This document shows, in pieces, positions 7,119-15,724 of a stretch of 17,712 nt of DNA. The first letter of the stretch is position 1. Each line of letters starts with the position of its first letter. This DNA is from an uncultured Campylobacteraceae bacterium (GTDB lineage: Bacteria; Campylobacterota; Campylobacteria; Campylobacterales; Arcobacteraceae), in NCBI GenBank assembly GCA_913057765.1, contig CAJXPH010000026.1, positions 1 to 17,712 of the forward strand, in the 5' to 3' direction. A program made the translations under genes and the position numbers. The notes beneath the pieces are model-generated. The model had not been told where the DNA came from, did not search any database, and saw only the letters and a program-made list of their open reading frames with translations.

Positions 7119-9203
7119 TTACTCTTTATCTTTTTTTTCTTCATTATCTTCATCAACTACTTCACTTATAGTTTCAGAATTAACTTCTTCTGATTCTTCA
7201 GGTTCAACAACATCATTATTGTCAGTCGTATCATCTTTAGTTGTTTCATCTTTTATAGATTCAGAATGTAAATCTTCATCTTCAAAAACTTCTCCACCAT
7301 GAGCTTTAATAATCTCTCGAACTCTTTCACCAGAAAGAACTTCAATTTCAAGTAGTTCTGCTGTCATCTCTTCGATTGCATCATTATGTTCTCTTAATGA
7401 TTCAAGAACAATTGCATATCTTTCATTTAATAGAGTTTTAATATGATCATCTAAGTTTTTTGACATTTCATCAGAGAAATCTTTTGTTGTTTGTCCACCT
7501 AAAAATTGGTTTTGTCTTTTTTCTAAAACCATAAGACCTGCGACATCACTCATCCCATAAATTGAAGCCATAGATTTAATAATATCCGTAGCACGTTCTA
7601 GGTCATTTCCAGCACCTGTTGATATTTCACCAATAAATACTTCTTCTGCTGCTCTTCCACCTAATAAAGTATCTACTTCAGCAATAAGTTCATGTTTTTG
7701 CATTAAATATTTATTTTCTTCAGGAGTATTAAGAGTATATCCTAAGGCAGCCATTCCTCTTGGAACAATTGAAACCTTATTTACTTTCTTAGCACCTTTT
7801 GTTATCTCTGCAATTACAGCATGTCCTGATTCGTGATAAGCAACAATTTTTCTCTCTTTTGGAGAAATTCTTCTTGATTTCTTTTCAAGTCCTGCAATTT
7901 GTCTTTCAACAGCTTCTTTAAAATCACTATATGTAACTTCATCTTTTTTAGCTCGTCCCGCTAAAAGTGCAGCTTCATTAATAATATTTGCTAAATCGGC
8001 TCCAGCTAGTCCTGCTGTCATTCGTGCTACTTCTACTAAATCTACATCATTTCCAGTAACTACACCTTTGATATGTACATTAAGAATCTCTTTTCTACCT
8101 TCGAAGTCTGGTTTATCAACAAGTACTTGTCTATCAAATCTTCCAGGTCTTAAAAGTGCTGGGTCAAGTACTTCGGGTCTATTTGTTGCAGCTAATACAA
8201 TAACAGGTGCTACTTCAGTTGAAAATCCATCCATTTCTGCAAGTAATTGATTTAAAGTTTGTTCTCTTTCATCATTTCCACCCATTGGACCACCAGATGC
8301 TCTAGATTTACCAATAGCATCAATTTCATCAATAAAGATAATAGCAGGTGCTACTTTTTTAGCTTGTTCAAATAAATCTCTAACTCTTGAAGCTCCAACA
8401 CCAACAAACATCTCAATAAATGCAGAACCAGATACAGATAAAAACTCAACACTAGCTTCACCAGCAACTGCTTTTGCAAGTAAAGTTTTACCAGTTCCCG
8501 GAGGTCCAACAAGTAAAACACCTTTTGGAATTTGAGCTCCAAGTTTTACATATCTATCCGGTTCTTTTAAGAAATCAACAACTTCTTGTACTTCTTCTTT
8601 TGCTTCTTTATTTCCGGCCATGTCATCAAATGTTACATTTGGTTTTTCAGAATTAATCATTTTCTTAGAACTTCCAATTCCAAGAATTCCTCCTGAACCT
8701 CCACCCATAGATTTTGACATTCTTTTTGCTAAAAACATCCAAATTGCAAAAAATATGAAAATAGGTAAAACCCATCCAAAAAGTACATCAGCAATTAAAT
8801 TTTCTTCACTTATTCCACCATAAGTAATTCCTTGTTTTTCTAAACTTGGAATTAACGTATCATCAGGAATAACCCTTCTTGCTGTATATGTTGTAACCAT
8901 TCCATTTGAAGGTTTTGATAATGCTTTTATTTGAGTATTACCAATTCCAACATGGTCAATCTTGCCACTAGTAATTAGTTTTTTCAAATCAGAGTAAGCA
9001 ACAGTTTGGCTTTTAGCTTTACCAGCAAATGCTGATGAAGTTTGATTCCCCATTCCAGTATTATTTCCTTCTGGAAATACTGCTTTGAATACAAATATTG
9101 TTACTATTGAAAAAATTACAAATACTAAAAGTGGATTATTGTTAAAAAAATTATTGTTATTATCTCCACCACTATTACTATTTCTATTGTTCTTATCAGC
9201 CAT
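7119..9203 (-). CDS. ftsH: ATP-dependent zinc metalloprotease FtsH
   Basis: FtsH is a membrane-anchored hexameric AAA+ protease that degrades misassembled membrane proteins and selected regulators. The 694 residues show an Asn-rich start, TM1 (24-43), a small periplasmic domain and TM2 (about 139-160). The AAA module has Walker A GPPGTGKT (233-240), Walker B IIFIDEID (288-295) and the second region of homology with RPGRFDR (352-358). The protease domain has HESGH (457-461), with the third zinc ligand Asp534 in AGNDLERAT. The last 55 or so residues are an acidic tail rich in Glu, Asp and Thr, longer than in Escherichia coli. AAGGGAG precedes the ATG, and the gene lies 17 bases after prmA and 2 bases before the Psd-like gene. 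Confidence 0.98.
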   Translation of the reverse strand: MADKNNRNSNSGGDNNNNFFNNNPLLVFVIFSIVTIFVFKAVFPEGNNTGMGNQTSSAFAGKAKSQTVAYSDLKKLITSGKIDHVGIGNTQIKALSKPSNGMVTTYTARRVIPDDTLIPSLEKQGITYGGISEENLIADVLFGWVLPIFIFFAIWMFLAKRMSKSMGGGSGGILGIGSSKKMINSEKPNVTFDDMAGNKEAKEEVQEVVDFLKEPDRYVKLGAQIPKGVLLVGPPGTGKTLLAKAVAGEASVEFLSVSGSAFIEMFVGVGASRVRDLFEQAKKVAPAIIFIDEIDAIGKSRASGGPMGGNDEREQTLNQLLAEMDGFSTEVAPVIVLAATNRPEVLDPALLRPGRFDRQVLVDKPDFEGRKEILNVHIKGVVTGNDVDLVEVARMTAGLAGADLANIINEAALLAGRAKKDEVTYSDFKEAVERQIAGLEKKSRRISPKERKIVAYHESGHAVIAEITKGAKKVNKVSIVPRGMAALGYTLNTPEENKYLMQKHELIAEVDTLLGGRAAEEVFIGEISTGAGNDLERATDIIKSMASIYGMSDVAGLMVLEKRQNQFLGGQTTKDFSDEMSKNLDDHIKTLLNERYAIVLESLREHNDAIEEMTAELLEIEVLSGERVREIIKAHGGEVFEDEDLHSESIKDETTKDDTTDNNDVVEPEESEEVNSETISEVVDEDNEEKKDKE

Positions 9204-9220
9204 AAAATATAACTCCCTTT

Positions 9221-10027
9221 TTATTTTTTAAATACTATAGTTACCCATTCATTTTTATGAATTAGCTCTAATTGTTCTAAGTCTTTAAATTTTCTCAAAA
9301 CTTTATCTATATGTTTATCTAATATACCTGATACAACAAGTATACCATCCTCACTTAAGCAATTTTTTAAATCTTTTGATATGAAAACTAATACATCTGC
9401 AACAATATTTGCAATTACTACATCAAATTTCTTTCTTGTAGTATTAGCACTTCCAATCCAAGATTCATGAAAAGTTTCATTATTCAATTCATAATTTGAG
9501 ATAGTGTCTTTTATACAAACACCATCAGTATCACAAATATCAACTTTAGCTCCTAGTTTTGAAGAAGCTATTGCTAAAATTCCACTACCTGTTCCAACAT
9601 CTAATACAGTAGCACCCTTAGATACATATTTACTAATTGCTTCTAAGCAGCTTGATGTAGTTTCATGATGACCTGAGCCAAAAGATAAAGCTGGATCAAT
9701 AATGATATTTATTTTATCAACTCTAGGTTCATCCCAAGAAGGTCTAATATAAAATTTTCCAACTTCTACAGACTTAACAGATTCTTGATACTGTTTAATC
9801 CAATCAATATTTTCTTTTTTTGTTAAAATTGTTTCACACTCTACATTTAACGCTTTAGCAAATTCATTTATTCCAAATTCTACGTCACTTAAATCTTCTT
9901 CATTCCTTGCAATTATAGAGTCTTCTGTTTCTTCTATTGCGTTATTAGTCAATGAACTTAACAGATCTACGAATGTATTGTAATGTTGTTTTGGTTTGAT
10001 TATTAATTCATAATAATGTTCAGACAA
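9221..10027 (-). CDS. prmA: Ribosomal protein L11 methyltransferase
   Basis: PrmA transfers methyl groups from S-adenosylmethionine to ribosomal protein L11. The 268-residue protein has a small N-terminal substrate domain and a class I methyltransferase domain. Visible signatures are DPALSFGSGHHETT (111-124), motif I VLDVGTGSGILAI (141-153), and ANIVADVL (206-213) at the place of the usual catalytic NIL motif. The start is TTG at 10027-10025 with AGGA about 7 bases upstream; no in-frame ATG is close enough. It sits between dusB (43-base gap) and ftsH (17-base gap). In Campylobacter jejuni prmA also precedes ftsH, although cheY is upstream there rather than dusB. Confidence 0.93.
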   Translation of the reverse strand: MSEHYYELIIKPKQHYNTFVDLLSSLTNNAIEETEDSIIARNEEDLSDVEFGINEFAKALNVECETILTKKENIDWIKQYQESVKSVEVGKFYIRPSWDEPRVDKINIIIDPALSFGSGHHETTSSCLEAISKYVSKGATVLDVGTGSGILAIASSKLGAKVDICDTDGVCIKDTISNYELNNETFHESWIGSANTTRKKFDVVIANIVADVLVFISKDLKNCLSEDGILVVSGILDKHIDKVLRKFKDLEQLELIHKNEWVTIVFKK

Positions 10028-10070
10028 AAATATCCTTTTCTAAAAGTACGGTATTCTATCCAAAATGTTT

Positions 10071-11006
10071 TTAAAAAAAGTTTTCTATCATATCACGCAT
10101 AATTTTTTCATCAGAAATACGATTAATGATATCTCTAAATTCTGCGGCACCTTTATATCCTTTAGAATAAGAATGTAGCAGTTTTCTAAACATTACTGAG
10201 CCATGAATACCATGAAATTTTAATACTTCATCATAATGTTCTAATATTATTTCTCTTTTTTTATCTTCACTTATATCTTCAATACCATTTTTTAATTGAT
10301 AAAAAATCCAAGGGTTTCCAATTGCAGCACGTCCAATCATAACACCATCAGCTTTTGTATATTCTAATACTTCTTTCGCTTTTTCATAACTTTTTATATC
10401 ACCATTGGCTATAACAGGAATAGACACAGCTTCTTTCATCATTCTAATTGCATCATAGTCAACTGGTGCTTTATATTTCCCTGCTCTTGTCCTACCATGC
10501 ACTGATACAAAGTCAACTCCACATGATTCAACAGCTTTTGCAATATCCACAGGTATTTTTTCATTTACCCCTATTCTTACTTTTGCACTTGTATATTGCT
10601 TTGTACTATATTCTTTTACTGCTCCTAAAATCTCTTCAAGTTTTTTTAAATCACCTAAAAGATTTGAACCGGAACCATGAGAAAATACTTTTGGTGCAGG
10701 ACAGCCACAGTTTAAATCAATACCATCAATACCATCAATTTCATTTAAAATCTGAACAGCATCTTTTACCATTTCTTTACAGTTTCCAGCAATTTGAACT
10801 ATATAAGGATCTTCACTAGGAGATTTTTCAATCATTTTACGAGTGCGTTCTGATTTATAAACTAATGCATTAGAAGATATCATTTCAGAGATTGTAACAT
10901 CAGCTCCAAATTTTTTTACTACAGCACGGAAGGGTAAGTCAGTATATCCAGCAAGTGGAGCCAACACCATTAAGGGTTGGCTAAAATCTATTTTATTTTT
11001 TTTCAT
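10071..11006 (-). CDS. dusB: tRNA-dihydrouridine synthase
   Basis: A flavoenzyme that reduces uridine to dihydrouridine in tRNA using FMN and NADPH. The 311-residue protein is a TIM barrel with APLAGYTDLPFR (16-27), the active-site loop LNCGCPAPKV (98-107, catalytic Cys102), the phosphate-binding VHGRTRAGKY (169-178) and GVMIGRAAIGNPWIF (221-235), followed by a helical tRNA-binding domain. The GCPAPKV form fits the DusB subgroup, but Dus subtypes are hard to separate by eye. The ATG overlaps the stop of the upstream membrane protein gene by one base (TAATG), so the two are translationally coupled. Helps decode and fold tRNA, alongside rlmH in the same run. Confidence 0.93.
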   Translation of the reverse strand: MKKNKIDFSQPLMVLAPLAGYTDLPFRAVVKKFGADVTISEMISSNALVYKSERTRKMIEKSPSEDPYIVQIAGNCKEMVKDAVQILNEIDGIDGIDLNCGCPAPKVFSHGSGSNLLGDLKKLEEILGAVKEYSTKQYTSAKVRIGVNEKIPVDIAKAVESCGVDFVSVHGRTRAGKYKAPVDYDAIRMMKEAVSIPVIANGDIKSYEKAKEVLEYTKADGVMIGRAAIGNPWIFYQLKNGIEDISEDKKREIILEHYDEVLKFHGIHGSVMFRKLLHSYSKGYKGAAEFRDIINRISDEKIMRDMIENFF

Positions 11007-12019
11007 TAAATGTAAGTAAGATCATCCACTGAATAGTGTTTTCCAGCATCTTTTAAATCTAAAAGTGCTCTAAATATTACAAATTCATTATCAGGATACC
11101 CTGACAATATTTCTTTTGTCTTATCAATCATTTCAAGTTCTAATAAAACGTAGAAATATGCATCCATCGCAATTTCATTATCTTCTGAAATAGTTTCAAA
11201 AAGTTGTAATAATTTATCTGGAGTTAAACCATCTTTATACAATTTTGCTAATGTCACATATTCTTCTTTTGAATAATTAAGACTTTTTGTAATTTTTAAA
11301 ACTTCTTCTTTAGATAATCCAAAATCAGTATTATCAATATCTTTTAGAAAAAGTTTTAATGCCATTTCTTTGTCAAGAATAACATTGTTATAAACTTTTT
11401 TAATTGTAGTCATACTTTTATTTTCTAAAACATTAAAATAAGCAACTCTTACAACTTCTGGTGAAAATTGAGTGGCTTTTTTTAAAATATCAACAGCATA
11501 ATCAACTTGTTCATTGATTTTATTTATCAAATTTTGTTTTGCAAGTAATGAATCACCTTTTAATTTTAACGGTTTTTCATTAACATGTTTTCCAGATTTA
11601 ATATCTTTTATTTGTGAAACCACTTGATTTAAACCCTCATTAGAAGAAGTAAATGCAGAATCTTTTACATCAATATTAAATTGATTTAAAATAGAAGCTA
11701 CATTTTTATAACCAAGAGTTTTAAATTTTTTCTTGTCATCTTTTTGTAAAAGTATTGATTTTATTGTTTCAACTATTGTTAATTCATCTTTATCAAACCC
11801 TCTATTTTTACAATAATTCACAGAACCATAAAACATTAAATGTAGTACTGAAAAAACAAATAATACAACAGCAGGTGCTAATACCCAAGCTATAATTGGT
11901 AATGATAATGAATGTCCCCATGCAGAAATTTCATATTCTCCATTTTGAACAGCATACCCACTAACTCCTACAGCAATTAGTAATACTAAAGAAAAACCTA
12001 TATACGTTTTAAGTCCCAC
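11006..12019 (-). CDS. Conserved two-helix membrane protein of unknown function
   Basis: A 337-residue protein with two transmembrane helices close together (about 5-22 and 40-64) and a long Lys/Glu-rich, mostly helical cytoplasmic part from about residue 70. No catalytic motif or known domain is recognised. The helix-rich repeats such as FLKDIDNTDFGLSKEEVLK resemble scaffold-type proteins, but this is only an impression. A membrane protein occupies the same place between dksA-like and dus genes in Campylobacter jejuni, which suggests a conserved group-specific function. The start is GTG at 12019-12017, with AGGA 6-7 bases upstream. An ATG overlaps it out of frame and leads to a stop after 7 codons. 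The stop overlaps dusB. Confidence 0.8.
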   Translation of the reverse strand: MGLKTYIGFSLVLLIAVGVSGYAVQNGEYEISAWGHSLSLPIIAWVLAPAVVLFVFSVLHLMFYGSVNYCKNRGFDKDELTIVETIKSILLQKDDKKKFKTLGYKNVASILNQFNIDVKDSAFTSSNEGLNQVVSQIKDIKSGKHVNEKPLKLKGDSLLAKQNLINKINEQVDYAVDILKKATQFSPEVVRVAYFNVLENKSMTTIKKVYNNVILDKEMALKLFLKDIDNTDFGLSKEEVLKITKSLNYSKEEYVTLAKLYKDGLTPDKLLQLFETISEDNEIAMDAYFYVLLELEMIDKTKEILSGYPDNEFVIFRALLDLKDAGKHYSVDDLTYI

Positions 12020-12033
12020 ATTTTATCCTTTTT

Positions 12034-12387
12034 TTATTGTTCTACTTCGTAAATCTCTCTACAAGGAGTACAGAATTTTGCAAATGGTTTTGCTCTTAAT
12101 CTTCCAATAGCAATTGATTCATCACACATTTCACAAACACCATAAGTACCTTTTTCTATTCTCTTTATGGCATCTTCGATTTCATCCAACTCTTTGATTT
12201 GTTGGTTTGCAATAATTCCTTCTTTAAAACTATCACTTGAAACCTCTGCATAATCAAACTCATCTTTACACTCTGAACCTTTCAAAGCATCGATACTGTC
12301 CCTACTACCTTGAATGTTTTTAGTAATTGTTTCTTTTCTTTCAATTAAGATTTCTTTTAATTCTTCAATCTGTTTTGAGTTAGCCAC
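12034..12387 (-). CDS. dksA: DksA-type zinc-finger transcription regulator
   Basis: DksA binds the secondary channel of RNA polymerase and, with ppGpp, shifts promoter choice in starvation. The 117-residue protein has an N-terminal coiled coil (about 5-75). Its tip keeps the functional DxxDxA motif (Asp42, Asp45, Ala47 in DEFDYA). A C-terminal zinc finger with Cys85, Cys88, Cys106 and Cys109 follows (CEMC ... CTPC). All four cysteines are kept, unlike the cysteine-poor DksA2 type. It is shorter than the 151-residue Escherichia coli protein, as usual in this phylum. The start is GTG at 12387-12385 behind AAGG, overlapped by an out-of-frame ATG. Neighbours are rlmH 48 bases upstream and the membrane protein 14 bases downstream. 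Confidence 0.92.
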   Translation of the reverse strand: MANSKQIEELKEILIERKETITKNIQGSRDSIDALKGSECKDEFDYAEVSSDSFKEGIIANQQIKELDEIEDAIKRIEKGTYGVCEMCDESIAIGRLRAKPFAKFCTPCREIYEVEQ

Positions 12388-12435
12388 ATTATACCTTTTT
12401 TAAAAATTTTGCTATTATACTTAAATCTATATAAA

Positions 12436-12894
12436 TTATTTATGATAAGGATGGTTGTTTTTTATAGCAAGTCCTCTGAAAATTTGTTCTAAAAGTACAA
12501 GAGTGACCACTTTATGAGCCATTGTGAGAGAACTAAGGCTAATAATTTTATCACATTTTTTTAGAAAATCTTTTTCAAATCCATAAGCACCACCAATAAA
12601 AAAATTAATTTCACTGTTATTTGTTATCATTTTAGAGAACTCAAAACTATCAACACTTTTTCCTAAAACATCTAAGGCAATACAATAACCACTCATATAT
12701 GGTTTATATGCATCAGAATATGACAGTTTTGCTTCTTTTTCGCCAATTGTTTGCGCTTTTGAAATATTTTTATTAAAAATTGAATGCACTTGAACTTTTG
12801 CATATTTTGAACACATCTTAATAAACTCTTTTGATAATTTATCAAATTCATCAGAAGAGGGTTTCACTATCGCATAAATATTAATTTTAACCAC
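12436..12894 (-). CDS. rlmH: 23S rRNA pseudouridine-1915 N3-methyltransferase
   Basis: RlmH is a SPOUT methyltransferase that methylates pseudouridine 1915 in helix 69 of 23S rRNA, acting on complete 70S ribosomes. The 152-residue protein matches the family length of about 155. The S-adenosylmethionine-binding knot shows INFFIGGAYGF (96-106), then SLSSLTMAHKVVTLVLLEQIFRG (119-141), and the family-defining C-terminus HPYHK (148-152). The start is GTG at 12894-12892 with AAGGA 7 bases before it. The gene starts 11 bases after the ThiE-like gene. It shares the dependence on S-adenosylmethionine with prmA in the same run, and metK lies just upstream. Confidence 0.95.
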   Translation of the reverse strand: MVKINIYAIVKPSSDEFDKLSKEFIKMCSKYAKVQVHSIFNKNISKAQTIGEKEAKLSYSDAYKPYMSGYCIALDVLGKSVDSFEFSKMITNNSEINFFIGGAYGFEKDFLKKCDKIISLSSLTMAHKVVTLVLLEQIFRGLAIKNNHPYHK

Positions 12895-12905
12895 AGGGAT
12901 TCCTT

Positions 12906-13514
12906 TTAGTCATCATATAATCCTGAACCTACAACGTTAAATGATATGTTTTCAATCTTATCTTCTATATCAACTCCACCAATTGCACAAACTGGATGAT
13001 TTGATATTTTTGCTAAATAGCTAATTTTATCTCCTAATATATTTGGTACATCTTTTGTTGAAGTAGTTTTGTATGCTCCAAGTCCAATCATATCTATATC
13101 AAGTTCATTTGCTTCTAAGATTTCAATCTCATTATGTGTTGATAAACCTAAAAGTTTATTTCCTATTCTCTTTCTTATGATTTTTATTGCCAGTTTTTTA
13201 TTAACATGAATCTTTTCCAAATCTTCTTGACCTAAATGAATTCCATCTGCATATTGGATTAATTCAATTTTATCATTTATAATTATTGGTATGTCAATAT
13301 ACTTTTTTAAATATTGTAAATTTTTAATTTGAGTTTCTATTGAGTTGATTTTATCTCTATATTGTAAAACTTTTAAATCATATTTTTTTATAATATTTAA
13401 AAAATCATATAGAAGTATATTTTGTTTTATAATAGTCTGGTAGTCACATAAAGCATAAAGAAGATTAGAAACCTTAAGTTCAAAACCTAAGGCTTCTTCA
13501 AATCTTGTAGCCAT
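12906..13514 (-). CDS. ThiE-like thiamine phosphate synthase family protein
   Basis: A 202-residue TIM-barrel protein of the ThiE/TenI family. ThiE couples hydroxymethylpyrimidine diphosphate with thiazole phosphate to thiamine phosphate. Recognisable family places are LQYRDK (50-55, for the usual QLREK), INDKIEL (79-85), HLGQEDL (93-99), LSTHN (124-128), IGLGAYKTTSTKDV (143-156, holding the phosphate-binding TxTK), AIGG (177-180) and VVGSGL (194-199). The first 16 or so residues are an extra extension and the first strand (LYALCDY) is divergent, so activity is uncertain. Its ATG overlaps the accD stop by one base (TAATG). It lies between accD and rlmH, which I recall as neighbours in Campylobacter jejuni, so it may be a group-specific insertion. 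Confidence 0.8.
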   Translation of the reverse strand: MATRFEEALGFELKVSNLLYALCDYQTIIKQNILLYDFLNIIKKYDLKVLQYRDKINSIETQIKNLQYLKKYIDIPIIINDKIELIQYADGIHLGQEDLEKIHVNKKLAIKIIRKRIGNKLLGLSTHNEIEILEANELDIDMIGLGAYKTTSTKDVPNILGDKISYLAKISNHPVCAIGGVDIEDKIENISFNVVGSGLYDD

Positions 13515-14383
13515 TAGCTAGCGTTAGTAGTTCTTGAAAACATTGTTAATAAATCTGAAAGCGTTTGTTTCATGTCATTTCTACTAACAACCATATCGAT
13601 AGAACCTTTTTCAAGTAAAAATTCAGCTCTTTGAAAACCTTCTGGTAAATCACTACCAATCGTTTGTTTAATAACCCTTTGCCCTGCAAATCCAACAAGA
13701 GCTCCTGGTTCTGCCATTATAACATCACCTAAGAAAGCAAATGAAGCAGAAACTCCACCCATAGTTGGATCAGTAAGAACAGAGATAAAAGGAAGTTTTG
13801 CTTTATCCATTCTTTTTAATGCAGCTGATGTTTTTGCCATTTGCATTAAAGCAAAAGTTGACTCTTGCATTCGTGCGCCACCTGAAGCAGAAACAATAAT
13901 AAGTCCTTGATGTTTTTCCATTGCTCGATCAACTGCACGAACAATTTTTTCACCTTCAACAGAACCTAAAGAACCACCCATAAATGCAAAATCAAATACT
14001 ACAATTTGAGCTGGTACACCATTTATTGAACAATCACCACTTACAACAGCAGAACTTCTTCCTGTTTTCTTAGTAGCTTCATCAACTCTTTTCTTATAAG
14101 ATTTTTTATCGACAAACTTTAAAGGATCAATAGGTTTTAAATCAGTATCATACTCAACAAAAGAGTCAACGTCAGTTAAGATTTCTATTCTTCTTTTTGC
14201 CCCTATTCTCATATGAAAATTACATTTTGGACAAATGTTATTTTGATTTTCAACCTCTTTAAAAAACATTAATGATGCACATTCTGGACATTTTATCCAA
14301 TGGGTAGGTGCATCTTTTTTCGAAGGTTGTTCTTTCTCATTACTATCAAATGAAATTTTACTAAATAGGTTTTTTAAATCCAT
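13514..14383 (-). CDS. accD: Acetyl-CoA carboxylase carboxyltransferase subunit beta
   Basis: AccD pairs with AccA to move the carboxyl group from biotin to acetyl-CoA, making malonyl-CoA for fatty acids. The 289-residue length is typical. It starts with a four-cysteine zinc ribbon (Cys32, Cys35, Cys51, Cys54). The crotonase-like core follows, with GGSLGSVEGEKIVRA (about 156-170), SASGGARMQES (about 180-190) and GGVSASFAFLGD. The zinc ribbon also binds nucleic acid in Escherichia coli, where the enzyme can repress its own mRNA. AGGAG precedes the ATG, inside a hairpin described separately. The gene opens the long run down to ftsH, overlapping the ThiE-like gene by one base. Confidence 0.97.
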   Translation of the reverse strand: MDLKNLFSKISFDSNEKEQPSKKDAPTHWIKCPECASLMFFKEVENQNNICPKCNFHMRIGAKRRIEILTDVDSFVEYDTDLKPIDPLKFVDKKSYKKRVDEATKKTGRSSAVVSGDCSINGVPAQIVVFDFAFMGGSLGSVEGEKIVRAVDRAMEKHQGLIIVSASGGARMQESTFALMQMAKTSAALKRMDKAKLPFISVLTDPTMGGVSASFAFLGDVIMAEPGALVGFAGQRVIKQTIGSDLPEGFQRAEFLLEKGSIDMVVSRNDMKQTLSDLLTMFSRTTNAS

Positions 14384-14391
14384 TGTATTCT

Positions 14392-14418
14392 CCTATAAAT
14401 TAGTTCCCAATTTATAGG
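14392..14418 (-). promoter_or_regulatory. Hairpin overlapping the accD ribosome binding site
   Basis: On the minus strand, CCTATAAAT (14418-14410) and ATTTATAGG (14400-14392) form a perfect 9-bp inverted repeat with a 9-base loop. The 3' arm provides the first bases of the ribosome binding site AGGAG (14394-14390), just before the ATG at 14383. An alternative pairing of GGTTCC (14422-14417) with GGAACT (14406-14401) would exclude it. A role in controlling accD translation is inferred. Confidence 0.5.
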
Positions 14419-14429
14419 AACCTTTTGAT

Positions 14430-14435
14430 TTTATA
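14430..14435 (-). promoter_or_regulatory. Possible -10 element of the accD operon
   Basis: TATAAA within GTTATAAAATC on the minus strand, 46 bases before the accD ATG, without a clear -35. A start near 14424 would include both accD hairpins in the transcript. Downstream of the metK terminator, so a promoter is needed here. Confidence 0.4.
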
Positions 14436-14482
14436 ACTTCTTTTACCAAAGATAATTAGTCTTTCGTAAAGAAGGAAACACT

Positions 14483-14505
14483 AAAAAGACAAACAAGTTT
14501 GTCCT
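14483..14505 (-). terminator. Rho-independent terminator after metK
   Basis: On the minus strand, GACAAAC and GTTTGTC (14503-14488) form a short stem, followed by TTTTT (14487-14483). It starts about 10 bases after the metK stop and separates glmS-metK from the accD run. Confidence 0.8.
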
Positions 14506-14512
14506 TATTATA

Positions 14513-15724
14513 TTATAAGTTTTTTAATTTTTCTACTTCATCTAGTTTTTCCCAAGGATAGTCACTTTGACCAACTTGTCCTCTTGCTGCAACATCTGCA
14601 TACAGGAAAGTTTCACTTGATGGTTTATCTAATCCAAATTTCTCAGTAATCCATCTTGGAGTTAGAGAATATTCATCCATTATAATTTGAGATAATTTAT
14701 CATCATCAAATTTTGTATATGTTCCCATTGTATCAATAGAAACAGAAGTTGGACGTGCAACACCAATTGCATAAGAAAGTTGTACAACAGCTTTTCCTGC
14801 TAATCCAGCGGCAACAATGTTCTTTGCAATCCAACGTGCAGCGTATAATCCACTTCTATCAACTTTTGTATAATCTTTTGAAGATTGAGCTCCACCACCA
14901 ATTGGTGAATATCCTCCAAATGAATCTACAATTAGCTTTCTTCCTGTTAATCCACTATCATGTAAAGAAGAGTGACTTACATATCTTCCAGTTGGATTAA
15001 TATGAATAATTGTTTCATCCTTATTATACATATTTGTAGGAAGTCCAGTATCATCAATTAAACCTTGAATCAATTCTCTAACTTCTTCAATTGGCATATC
15101 TTCAACTGAAGGTGCAGATACAACAATTGTATGTATTTTTTGAGGTTTACAATTCTCAAAATTTGCTTTATTACCATAATCAACAGTAACTTGAGTTTTA
15201 ATATCAACACCAAGTTTATGATTATGATTCAATGCATAATTATATACTTTATCAGAAAGCATTCTTGCATATGATATCGCAGCTGGCATTAAATCAGCAG
15301 TTTCAGTTGATGCAAAACCAAACATAATACCCTGATCACCTGCACCAATTTCTCCAGTTTCTTGGTCAACACCTTGAGAAATATCTGGAGACTGTTGATT
15401 TAATAAAACTTGAACTTGTATATCATCTGGATGTAAACATTGTTCTTTTGTAAACGCTGACTTACCATCATAACCAATTTTAGCAAGGGCATCTTTTACT
15501 AAATCTTCATATTCTTTTTGAGATAATTGACATTGAGATTTAACTTCTCCACCAATTACTACATGTTTTCCAGCAACGAAAACCTCTGAGGCAACTCTAC
15601 TATTTTTATCTTCAATAATTAACTTGTCAACTATTGTATCTGCAATAATATCTGCACATTTATCTGGGTGCCCTGGGCTTACTACTTCACTTGTAAATAA
15701 GTAATTTGTTTTTTTGTTTTCCAT
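14513..15724 (-). CDS. metK: S-adenosylmethionine synthetase
   Basis: MetK makes S-adenosylmethionine from methionine and ATP, as a cytoplasmic tetramer. I place the start at 15724 (403 residues, MENKKTNYLF), because family members begin shortly before FTSEVVSPGHPDK and AGGA lies 9 bases upstream. An in-frame ATG at 15763 would add 13 residues but has no ribosome binding site and lies in a repeat. Motifs are GHPDK (18-22), GAGDQG (127-132) and GGGAQSSKD (276-284). The last differs from the common GGGAFSGKDPTKVDRS and reads GGGAQSSKDYTKVDRS here. Its product is the methyl donor for RlmH and PrmA encoded downstream. A terminator follows. Confidence 0.96.
   Translation of the reverse strand: MENKKTNYLFTSEVVSPGHPDKCADIIADTIVDKLIIEDKNSRVASEVFVAGKHVVIGGEVKSQCQLSQKEYEDLVKDALAKIGYDGKSAFTKEQCLHPDDIQVQVLLNQQSPDISQGVDQETGEIGAGDQGIMFGFASTETADLMPAAISYARMLSDKVYNYALNHNHKLGVDIKTQVTVDYGNKANFENCKPQKIHTIVVSAPSVEDMPIEEVRELIQGLIDDTGLPTNMYNKDETIIHINPTGRYVSHSSLHDSGLTGRKLIVDSFGGYSPIGGGAQSSKDYTKVDRSGLYAARWIAKNIVAAGLAGKAVVQLSYAIGVARPTSVSIDTMGTYTKFDDDKLSQIIMDEYSLTPRWITEKFGLDKPSSETFLYADVAARGQVGQSDYPWEKLDEVEKLKNL

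Noticed and set aside
10737..10752. Short tandem ATCAATACC/ATCAAT-type repeat within dusB
   Set aside because: It encodes EIDGIDGIDLN, leading into the conserved active-site loop, and is explained by protein sequence.
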